From Methyloligella sp. (GTDB lineage: Bacteria; Pseudomonadota; Alphaproteobacteria; Rhizobiales; JALUTE01): DNA of 9,827 nucleotides. The stretch spans positions 1 through 9,827 of the forward strand of contig JALUTE010000358.1 in assembly GCA_027058255.1 (NCBI GenBank). The letters run 5' to 3'. The first letter of the stretch is position 1. Every line of letters starts with the position of its first letter. Below the pieces are notes generated by a model, which was not told the DNA's origin, made no database searches, and saw only the letters and a list, made by a program, of their open reading frames with translations. Shown piece by piece: positions 1 through 5,687 of the stretch. Both the position numbers and the translations under genes were made by a program.

Positions 1-122
1 ACGCCCTCCTGCCCGCCCGCGCCTGCCCGTGCGTGCCCGCGCGGCACGGGAAGGCCCCTGTTGCACGGATGCAACGCGCCCGGCTTGAGGCGTAGGGACC
101 CGGTGAAAACCTTAACAGACCG
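1..122. other. Upstream intergenic stretch with two small inverted repeats
   Basis: No gene is supported here. The first 50 bases are C/G-rich and repeat TGCCCG three times (from 10, 24 and 34). CCCGTGC at 26-32 pairs with GCACGGG at 44-50 around an 11-nt loop. No T-run follows, so it is at best a weak or Rho-assisted terminator of an upstream gene lying outside the window. A second, tight inverted repeat, GTTGCA-CGGA-TGCAAC (60-75), could be a small hairpin or a protein-binding dyad. The stretch ends in a short A/T-richer run (about 104-118) leading into the mraZ promoter. A hint of CCCGGCTT at 78-85 recalls the 3' part of RNase P RNA, but the rest of that motif is absent. Confidence 0.5.
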
Positions 123-126
123 TTGA
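112..126 (+). promoter_or_regulatory. Candidate CtrA site TTAA-N7-TTGA over the -35
   Basis: TTAA at 112-115 and TTGA at 123-126 are separated by exactly 7 nt. The known binding motif of the alphaproteobacterial cell-cycle regulator CtrA is TTAA-N7-TTAA, so this is one base from consensus. It overlaps the -35 hexamer. If real, CtrA would tie expression of the cluster to the cell cycle; overlap with the -35 could mean activation or repression. TTAA is very rare in this GC-rich window: I read it only here and twice near 1761-1778. Confidence 0.4.
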
Positions 127-151
127 CACCCATAGCATCCCATAGTATCCC
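123..151 (+). promoter_or_regulatory. Predicted sigma-70-type promoter of the mraZ operon
   Basis: TTGACA at 123-128 matches the -35 consensus exactly. After a 17-bp spacer comes TATCCC at 146-151, a weak -10 matching only the first three bases of TATAAT. This is the only good -35/-10 pair I see upstream of mraZ. Transcription would start near 158, leaving a leader of about 220 nt. A perfect -35 with a poor -10, overlapped by an operator, fits a promoter that is tightly regulated. The start site is inferred, not observed. Confidence 0.6.
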
Positions 152-152
152 A
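128..152 (-). promoter_or_regulatory. Predicted MraZ operator: three TGGGN boxes at 10-bp period
   Basis: Read on the minus strand from 152 to 128 there are TGGGA, TGGGA and TGGGT boxes, each separated by 5 nt (TACTA, TGCTA). MraZ of E. coli is known to bind direct TGGGN repeats separated by 5-nt spacers upstream of its own operon, and this layout matches exactly. The boxes occupy the spacer and -10 of the predicted promoter, so bound MraZ should block RNA polymerase. That implies negative autoregulation of the whole operon. A fourth GCCCG at 158-162 keeps the period but is degenerate. Confidence 0.8.
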
Positions 153-157
153 TACAT

Positions 158-377
158 GCCCGTCCGTATGGGGCGCGTAGAAGAGCGGGATCGGTGCGCG
201 CTCCTTTGGAGGCCACGGGGGCTGCGCCCGCCGCTCTTCTGCCCCGCTTCGCGCCACCTGCGGCATGCGAGGCGGCATTCGGGCCGGCGCCACGCAATGC
301 GCCGGACGAGGCTGGGGCCGCGCACGGGCATCGGTTTCGCGTCGATGGATTTCCGGAGGGGTGAGCAGACACAGGGG
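158..377 (+). other. Long mraZ 5' leader with a 10-bp long-range stem
   Basis: About 220 nt lie between the predicted transcription start and the mraZ start codon. AGAAGAGCGG at 179-188 is perfectly complementary to CCGCTCTTCT at 231-240. The enclosed loop can form two smaller hairpins: CTCC-TTT-GGAG (201-211) and GGGC-TGC-GCCC (219-229). A further pairing is possible between 271-279 and AATGCGCC at 296-303, with one bulged base. The leader happens to be open in the mraZ frame, but its translation is Arg-rich and unlike MraZ. I see no known riboswitch signature. GC-rich DNA forms such stems easily, so a regulatory role is only a possibility. Confidence 0.35.
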
Positions 378-878
378 ATGGATCGCTTTGTCTCGACATT
401 CACCAACAAGATCGACGCCAAGGGGCGCGTATCGGTTCCGGCCCCTTTCCGGGCCGTCCTGGCGCGTGACGGCTATGAGGGCGGAATCTACTGCTACCCC
501 TCGCTCGAGGCTCCGGCGCTCGATGGCGGCGGCGAGACGCTTGCGCGCAAGATCGATTCTCTCCTCGATGATCTCCCGGATTACTCGCCCGAGCGCGACG
601 AGCTCTCCATGGCGCTCTACGGCGCCGTGCAGGTTCTCAAGATCGACCAGGACGGACGGGTCATGCTGCCCGCCGCCCTTCGCGAGCACGCCGGAATCAC
701 GACCCATGTGGTCTTCGTCGGGCTGGGCCAGAAATTTCAGATGTGGGAGCCGGAGCGATTCGAGGAATACCGGGCCAGGGCGCGTGAGAAGCTGCCCGGA
801 CACCGGAAACTGATCGGCGCGGGGAGCCGCCCTCGACCGACAACCGAGCGGGGCGGTGTCGAGGGAGCACGGGAATGA
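378..878 (+). CDS. mraZ: MraZ, transcriptional regulator of the dcw operon
   Basis: MraZ is a DNA-binding, ring-forming protein that represses its own operon; it binds TGGGN repeats such as those found at 128-152. The 166-residue product carries two AbrB-like half-domains. The first has DAKGRVSVP at residues 13-21 and the second has DQDGRVMLP at 90-98, the duplicated family signature. A polar tail of about 25 residues makes it slightly longer than the 152-residue E. coli protein. ATG 378 is chosen because the product then begins MDRFVSTFTNKID, the usual family start. The frame stays open upstream, with ATGs at 345, 298, 168 and 156, but those extensions look non-coding. The ribosome site is ambiguous: GGAGGGG (355-361) is 16 nt away and AGGGG directly abuts the ATG. 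The stop overlaps the rsmH start (ATGA). Confidence 0.95.
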   Translation: MDRFVSTFTNKIDAKGRVSVPAPFRAVLARDGYEGGIYCYPSLEAPALDGGGETLARKIDSLLDDLPDYSPERDELSMALYGAVQVLKIDQDGRVMLPAALREHAGITTHVVFVGLGQKFQMWEPERFEEYRARAREKLPGHRKLIGAGSRPRPTTERGGVEGARE

Positions 879-1912
879 TGGCGGGCCGAGGCGGGCCAGA
901 GGGCAGGCCGGCCGCAGGCGGACCGGCCCGCCACATTCCCGTGATGCTCCGCGAGGTCCTCGACGCCCTGAACGTCCGGGACGACGCCACCTATATCGAC
1001 GCGACCTTCGGCGCGGGCGGCTATGCCCGGGCCATTCTCGAGGCCGCAAACTGCCGGCTGATCGCCATCGACCGCGATCCGCGCGCCATCGCCGCCGGCG
1101 CGGCGCTGGCAAAGGCCTTCCCTGATCGCCTCACGCTCATTGAAGGCCGCTTTGGCGCCCTCGATGCGGTCGCCCGCAAGGTGGGGGCGAACAAAGTGGC
1201 CGGCGTGGTGCTGGATGTGGGCGTTTCCTCCATGCAGCTCGACGAGGCCGAGAGGGGCTTTTCCTTCCGCGAGGACGGGCCGCTCGACATGCGCATGGGG
1301 CGGGAGGGGCCGACGGCTGCGGACATCGTCAACACGGCCTCCGAGCGCCGGCTCGCGGACATCCTCTATCACTATGGCGAGGAGCGGCGCGCACGGGCCA
1401 TTGCCCGGGCCATTGTCGCGCATCGCCAGCGGGTCGGCCCGATCACGCGCACCCGGGCGCTCGCCGATCTGGTGGTCTCGACCCTGGGCCCGGCGCGCGG
1501 GGCGGCGCGCCATCCCGCGACACGCACCTTCCAGGCGCTGCGCATTGCGGTCAATGACGAGCTCGGCGAGCTGGCCCGTGCCCTCTTTGCCGCCGAGCGC
1601 ATTCTCGCGCCCCGCGGCCGCCTCGTGGTCGTCACCTTCCACTCCCTGGAGGACCGCATCGTCAAGCGCTTCCTCGCGGCCCGCGCCGGGCGCCGCGCGC
1701 GGCCCTCGCGCCACCTGCCGGAGCCCCGAGAGAGCCCGCGCGCGCCGAGTTTCCAAATCCTTAACCAAGCTCCGTTAACACCGAGCAAGGATGAAGTTCG
1801 GGTCAACCCGCGTGCCCGCTCGGCACGCCTTCGCGCCGCCGAGCGGACCGGAGCGCCGGCCTGGCCGCCCCTCGAGGCTGCGCTCGGCCTGCCGGTCATC
1901 GACGGGGGTTAG
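875..1912 (+). CDS. rsmH: RsmH, 16S rRNA (cytosine1402-N4)-methyltransferase
   Basis: RsmH (MraW) uses S-adenosylmethionine to methylate N4 of C1402 in the decoding centre of 16S rRNA; it acts in the cytoplasm. The 345-residue product has the family motifs in order: HIPVML (20-25), SAM-binding IDATFGAGGY (41-50), IAIDRDP (63-69), VVLDVGVSSMQLD (111-123) with RGFSFREDGPLDMRM after it, FQALRIAVNDEL (219-230), VVVTFHSLEDRIVKRF (251-266) and the C-terminal NPRARSARLRAAER (311-324). GAGGGAG at 861-867 lies 7 nt before ATG 875. A second ATG follows at once at 878. The 4-nt overlap with mraZ suggests coupled translation. Codons 293-301 are unusually A/T-rich and include a rare TTA leucine codon. The length is normal for the family. 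Confidence 0.97.
   Translation: MMAGRGGPEGRPAAGGPARHIPVMLREVLDALNVRDDATYIDATFGAGGYARAILEAANCRLIAIDRDPRAIAAGAALAKAFPDRLTLIEGRFGALDAVARKVGANKVAGVVLDVGVSSMQLDEAERGFSFREDGPLDMRMGREGPTAADIVNTASERRLADILYHYGEERRARAIARAIVAHRQRVGPITRTRALADLVVSTLGPARGAARHPATRTFQALRIAVNDELGELARALFAAERILAPRGRLVVVTFHSLEDRIVKRFLAARAGRRARPSRHLPEPRESPRAPSFQILNQAPLTPSKDEVRVNPRARSARLRAAERTGAPAWPPLEAALGLPVIDGG
1751..1780 (+). promoter_or_regulatory. A/T-rich patch with two TTAA motifs inside the rsmH 3' end
   Basis: This 30-base stretch is about 40% G+C by my count, far below its surroundings. It holds TTAACC (1761-1766) and GTTAAC (1774-1779). TTAACC resembles a CtrA half-site, but the two TTAA motifs are 10 nt apart rather than 7, so it is not a full CtrA box. 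It lies about 160 bp before ftsL and could be an internal promoter or operator. It could equally be chance codon choice in the variable linker of RsmH. Evidence is weak. Confidence 0.2.
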
Positions 1913-1936
1913 CCGGCCGTCAAGGCGAGTTGCACT

Positions 1937-2263
1937 ATGTTACGAGTTCTCTCCTTCCTTTCGATTGCCGTCACCATCGCGGCGGCGTTCAGCCTTTACA
2001 GCCTGAAATACGAGACCCGCCATCTGGCGCACAAGGCGCGGGCGCTCGAGCAGCAGATCGCCCGCCTGAAAACCGACATCGCCATCGCCCGCGCCGAACG
2101 GGCCGCCCTCTCCGATCCGGCCCGCATCGAGCGGCTGGCCCGCCGGCACCTCTCGCTCGTTCCCGCGGACGGCTCCCGCTTCGTGGACATCGAGGCCATA
2201 CCGCTGCGCCCGGACCTCGGCGGGGGCGGCGCCGGCGGTGCGAGCGACAGAGCGGGGAGGTGA
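1937..2263 (+). CDS. ftsL: FtsL, divisome membrane protein
   Basis: FtsL is a bitopic inner-membrane protein that, with FtsB and FtsQ, links early and late divisome proteins and activates the FtsW-FtsI synthase. The 108-residue product has a membrane segment at about residues 4-21, beginning three residues from the N-terminus. A periplasmic heptad-like helix follows (about 25-58; RALEQQIARLKTDI is typical). Then comes the conserved DPARIERLARRHLSLVP (60-76) and a Gly-rich tail. Identification rests on this architecture plus its place between rsmH and ftsI, since FtsL sequences diverge strongly. There is essentially no cytoplasmic tail, unlike the E. coli protein. AAGGCGAG (1922-1929) sits 7 nt before the ATG. 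The gap from rsmH is 24 nt and the gap to ftsI only 3 nt. Confidence 0.92.
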   Translation: MLRVLSFLSIAVTIAAAFSLYSLKYETRHLAHKARALEQQIARLKTDIAIARAERAALSDPARIERLARRHLSLVPADGSRFVDIEAIPLRPDLGGGGAGGASDRAGR

Positions 2264-2266
2264 GCC

Positions 2267-4009
2267 ATGCATGCGACGCCGACCGCGGCAAAAGGCGCGC
2301 CCCAGCCCGGCCATGCGGCGAGGCGCGGCCGGCCCGAGGCGGGATGGCTGCGCTGGACCCTCGCGCGTTCCATGCGCCTTTCGCGCCGCATGTCCCGGGC
2401 ACGGCCGAGGCTGCGCCTGCTCGCCCTGACCGCATCGCTCATGGGCGCCTTCGCCGTCATCGCGAGCCAGCTCGTCCATCTGGCTCTCGAAGGCGGCGGC
2501 CTGCCGCGCATGAGCATCGCGCGCCCGCTCGCCACGAGCTGGTCGCGGCCCGACGTGCTCGACCGCAAGGGCCGGCTGCTCGCCACCGACATCGTCACCC
2601 CGTCGCTCTTCGCGGACCCGGCGCTCATTCTGGACGTGGACGAGGTGGTGGAGAAGCTGCGCGACCATCTCCTGGGCCTCGATGAGCGCCGCCTGCGCAA
2701 GGCGCTCTCGGACAGGAGGCGCCATTTCGTCTGGATCCGGCGCGGCCTCACCCCGGAGCTTGCGCAGGCGATCCACGACGATCTCGGCCAGCCGGGCCTC
2801 AAGTTCCGCAAGGAGCTGCGCCGCGTCTATCCATCGGGGCGCACCGCCGCCCATGTGCTCGGCCATGTGGACATCGACAATCGCGGCCGGGCGGGGATCG
2901 AGCGCTATATCGACCGGGTGGTCGGCATCGAGGCGGTGCAGGGCGCGGCACGCACGAGCAAGGCGCCGGTGCGCCTGTCGCTCGATCTCGGCGTGCAGCA
3001 CGTGCTGCGCGAGGAACTCGTGGCGGCCAAGGCACGCTTCGAGGCGCGGGCGGCGGCTGGCCTCGTCATGGATGTCGAGACGGGCGAGATGCTGGGCGCG
3101 GTATCGCTTCCCGATTTCGACCCCCATTTCGGCAAGGAGAGCCTGGAGAAGAGCCGCATCGACCGCATCACCGGCGGCACGTTCGAGCTCGGCTCGGTGT
3201 TCAAGGCGGTGACGATCGCCATGGCGCTCACCTATGGCACGGCGAGCCCTGATCGGGTGCTCGATGTGCGCGGGCCCCTGCAGGTCGGGCGCTACAGGAT
3301 CCGCGACCATGCCGGCATGCCCGATCGCCTGTCGGTGCATGACATCTTCATTCGCTCGTCCAATGTGGGCTCGGCCCTGCTCGCCAAGGAGGTCGGGCTC
3401 GCGCGCCAGCGCGCTTTCCTGAAGCGCATCGGGCTTTCGGTGCCCATGCGCACCGAGCTCGGCCGGGTCAAGGCGCCGGAGCTGCCCCGCTGGTGGCGCC
3501 CGGTGCATGGCATGACCATCGGCTTCGGTCACGGCATCGCCGTTGCGCCCATCCAGTTCGCGGCGGCGGTGGCCACGCTCGTCAATGGCGGCTACCCCGT
3601 GGCGCCCACCTTTCTCTACCACCCCCCCGGCGCCGCAAAGCTCGAGCGCAAGCCCATCCTGCCCCAGCGCGTGGGCCGCGCGCTGCGCCGCATGATGCGG
3701 GACAATGTGCTCCTCGGCACGGGCCGGCGCGCGGATGTTCCGGGCTATGAGGTCGGCGGCAAGACAGGGACCGCCGAGATGGCGATCGGCGGGCGCTATG
3801 CCCGCAAGCGCGTGCTCTCCTCCTTCGTCGCCATTTTCCCGGCCTCGCGCCCGCGCTATCTCACCTATGTGCTCCTGTTCGAGCCCAGGGGCGTGCCCGA
3901 GACGCGGGGGCGCATCGCCGCGAGCTGGAATGCCGCGCCCACCACGGCGGCCATCATCCGCCGCATTGCCCCCATGCTGGGCCTGCGCCCGCGCTTCGGC
4001 GAGGGGTGA
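2267..4009 (+). CDS. ftsI: FtsI (PBP3), septal peptidoglycan transpeptidase
   Basis: FtsI is the class B penicillin-binding protein that crosslinks septal peptidoglycan together with FtsW; it is the target of several beta-lactams. The 580-residue product starts with an Arg-rich cytoplasmic tail (1-49) and a single membrane anchor (about 50-73). The pedestal domain opens with RPDVLDRKGRLLATD (94-108). The transpeptidase domain follows (about 264-560) with all three active-site motifs: S310-V-F-K313 (nucleophile Ser310), S364-S-N366 and K499-T-G-T502. Length is normal. GGGGAGG at 2254-2260, inside the ftsL end, lies 6 nt before the ATG, so the two genes are probably translated together. The stop forms TGATG with the start of a 49-codon frame that bridges to murE. 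Confidence 0.97.
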   Translation: MHATPTAAKGAPQPGHAARRGRPEAGWLRWTLARSMRLSRRMSRARPRLRLLALTASLMGAFAVIASQLVHLALEGGGLPRMSIARPLATSWSRPDVLDRKGRLLATDIVTPSLFADPALILDVDEVVEKLRDHLLGLDERRLRKALSDRRRHFVWIRRGLTPELAQAIHDDLGQPGLKFRKELRRVYPSGRTAAHVLGHVDIDNRGRAGIERYIDRVVGIEAVQGAARTSKAPVRLSLDLGVQHVLREELVAAKARFEARAAAGLVMDVETGEMLGAVSLPDFDPHFGKESLEKSRIDRITGGTFELGSVFKAVTIAMALTYGTASPDRVLDVRGPLQVGRYRIRDHAGMPDRLSVHDIFIRSSNVGSALLAKEVGLARQRAFLKRIGLSVPMRTELGRVKAPELPRWWRPVHGMTIGFGHGIAVAPIQFAAAVATLVNGGYPVAPTFLYHPPGAAKLERKPILPQRVGRALRRMMRDNVLLGTGRRADVPGYEVGGKTGTAEMAIGGRYARKRVLSSFVAIFPASRPRYLTYVLLFEPRGVPETRGRIAASWNAAPTTAAIIRRIAPMLGLRPRFGEG

Positions 4010-4158
4010 TGGGCCAGCGCCGGCCGAGCCGTTTGACGCCGCGCGCCCTGCCACCTATGAACAGCGACACGAAACGCGCAAAGGAGCCGCGCCCGCACGC
4101 CGCCGGCCTCGCCCGGCAGGACGGCCCATCGCGCCCGAGACGGCACATCACGTCATGA
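4009..4158 (+). CDS. Possible 49-residue bridging ORF between ftsI and murE
   Basis: I do not recognise this product. It is a short frame that starts inside the ftsI stop (TGATG, 4007-4011) and ends inside the murE start (ATGA, 4155-4158). It therefore fills the 145-nt spacer with coupling junctions at both ends. An internal ATG lies at 4057. The predicted peptide is strongly basic and rich in Arg and Pro, with no membrane segment or known motif. That composition is also what an untranslated GC-rich frame gives. murE itself lacks a clear Shine-Dalgarno sequence, so a translated leader that carries ribosomes to murE is a plausible role even if the peptide has none. It may simply be a chance open frame. 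Confidence 0.3.
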   Translation: MGQRRPSRLTPRALPPMNSDTKRAKEPRPHAAGLARQDGPSRPRRHITS

Positions 4159-5687
4159 AGCTCGAGACTCTGGCAAGGGATCTGGCGCGCCCCGCTGAAG
4201 GCGCGGGCTGGCCGGATGTGGACATCCTGGCGCTCACCGCCGACAGCCGCGAGGTGCGCCCGGGCAGCCTGTTCGCCGCCTTGCCCGGCATGGCCGTCGA
4301 TGGCGCCCGCTTCATACCCGACGCCATTGCGCGCGGCGCCGTTGCAGTGCTCGTGACCGGCGAGAGCGCCCCGCCGGGCGAGGGCTGGCCAGCAGGCATT
4401 GCCCGCCTCGTCTCGCCCGAGCCGCGCCGGGCATTGGCGCGCATGGCCGCGCGCTTCTTCGCCCGCCAGCCCGCCACGATCGTCGCGGTCACCGGCACCA
4501 ATGGAAAGACCTCCATCGCCGCCTTCGTGCGCCAGATCTGGACCCGGCTCGGCCACAGGGCGGCGAGCCTCGGCACCATAGGTCTGGAGCGGGCCGGCGA
4601 GGCGCCCCTCCCGACCCTCACCACGCCCGATCCGGTGGCCCTGCATCGCATGCTGGCCGACCTTGCCGGCAGGGGCATCGACCATCTGGCGCTCGAGGCC
4701 TCAAGCCACGGCCTTGCCCAGCACCGCCTCGACGGGGTGCGGCTGGCGGCGGGCGCCTTCACCAATCTCTCCCGCGATCATCTGGACTATCACGGAAGCC
4801 TCCAGGCCTATTTCGCAGCCAAGTTGCGGCTCTTCTCGGACCTGCTGCCCGATGCAGCGCCTGTTGTGGTGAACGCCGACGCGCCCGAGAGCGCCCGCGT
4901 GATCGAGATCGCGAGGGCGCGCGGCCTGCCCGTATGGTCCGTCGGGCGCGCCGGCGAGGATATCGCGCTGGAGGCGTTGGAGCGCGATGGCTTCGGCCAG
5001 CGCCTGACCGTGCGCCATGAGGGCCGGCGCGTGCGCATTCGCGTGCCCCTCGTCGGTGCCTTCCAGGCGGCCAACGCGCTTGTCGCGGCGGCGCTCTGCA
5101 TCGCGACGGGCTCCGCGCCGGAGGCGGTTTTCGCCGCGTTGGCACATCTTGAAGGGGCGCGCGGCCGGCTCGAGCATGTGGCGACCACGCCGGCAGGGGC
5201 GCCCATCTTCGTCGACTATGCCCACACGCCCGACGCCCTCGCCAAGGCGCTAGAGGCGCTGCGTCCCTTCGCGGCCGGGCGCCTCGTGGTGCTGTTCGGC
5301 TGTGGCGGCGACCGGGATGCGGGCAAGCGGCCTGAAATGGGCGCGATCGCCGCCGACAAGGCCGACATGGTCTATGTGACCGACGACAATCCGCGCAGCG
5401 AGGATGCGGCGGCGATCCGGGCGGCCATCCTCCGCGCCGCACCGGGCGCGCGCGAGATCGCGGGCCGCCGCGAGGCCATCGCCGCGGCCGTGGCGGCGCT
5501 TCGCGACGGCGACGTGCTGCTCGTGGCCGGCAAGGGTCATGAAACCGGCCAGATTGTCGGTGAAGAAATCGTTCCGTTTTCCGATCACGAGGCCGTGAGG
5601 GCGGCGGTCGCGGCTCTGGGCGGCGGCGCGCCGGCGACGGGCGGGGTGCCGCAGCGCGGGCACCGAGGGGAGAGTGCGAATGGGTGA
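4155..5687 (+). CDS. murE: MurE, UDP-MurNAc-tripeptide synthetase (meso-DAP adding)
   Basis: MurE is the cytoplasmic ATP-dependent ligase that adds meso-diaminopimelate to UDP-MurNAc-L-Ala-D-Glu. The 510-residue product shows the N-terminal LTADSREVRPGSLFAAL (27-43), the ATP loop TGTNGKTS (113-120), LTTPDP (155-160), EASSHGL (181-187), NLSRDHLDYHG (204-214) and the probable carbamylated Lys223. DNPR (411-414) marks meso-DAP rather than lysine specificity, and GKGHE (459-463) completes the set. ATG 4155 is chosen because MKLETLARDL is the typical start. The frame is open further upstream into ftsI, but that extension is not MurE-like. No good ribosome site precedes it; it may depend on coupling to the short frame before it. 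The last roughly 20 residues are a low-complexity tail overlapping the murF ribosome site and start. Confidence 0.97.
   Translation: MKLETLARDLARPAEGAGWPDVDILALTADSREVRPGSLFAALPGMAVDGARFIPDAIARGAVAVLVTGESAPPGEGWPAGIARLVSPEPRRALARMAARFFARQPATIVAVTGTNGKTSIAAFVRQIWTRLGHRAASLGTIGLERAGEAPLPTLTTPDPVALHRMLADLAGRGIDHLALEASSHGLAQHRLDGVRLAAGAFTNLSRDHLDYHGSLQAYFAAKLRLFSDLLPDAAPVVVNADAPESARVIEIARARGLPVWSVGRAGEDIALEALERDGFGQRLTVRHEGRRVRIRVPLVGAFQAANALVAAALCIATGSAPEAVFAALAHLEGARGRLEHVATTPAGAPIFVDYAHTPDALAKALEALRPFAAGRLVVLFGCGGDRDAGKRPEMGAIAADKADMVYVTDDNPRSEDAAAIRAAILRAAPGAREIAGRREAIAAAVAALRDGDVLLVAGKGHETGQIVGEEIVPFSDHEAVRAAVAALGGGAPATGGVPQRGHRGESANG

Noticed and set aside
26..50. Rho-independent terminator
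   Set aside because: A 7-bp stem is present but the loop is 11 nt and no T-run follows, so it cannot be called a terminator with confidence.
61..100. 3' end of RNase P RNA, suggested by CCCGGCTT at 78-85
   Set aside because: The conserved ACAGAA part that should precede this motif is absent and no matching 5' half lies in the window.
123..377. N-terminal extension of mraZ from upstream in-frame ATG or TTG codons
   Set aside because: The extension covers the promoter and operator, is Arg-rich and unlike MraZ, and the family normally begins at the residues encoded from 378.
158..377. The mraW RNA motif known upstream of mraW genes
   Set aside because: That motif is described in Actinobacteria, and here the leader precedes mraZ; I see no matching consensus.
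3622..3628. Run of seven C in ftsI (and seven G at 6625-6631 in murF) as phase-variable tracts
   Set aside because: Both runs are in frame in intact essential genes and are short for slippage control; they are expected in GC-rich coding DNA.
1940..4054. A minus-strand open frame of about 700 codons opposite ftsL and ftsI
   Set aside because: Same reason: it mirrors intact plus-strand genes, has low-complexity Ala/Arg/Gly composition and no start context.
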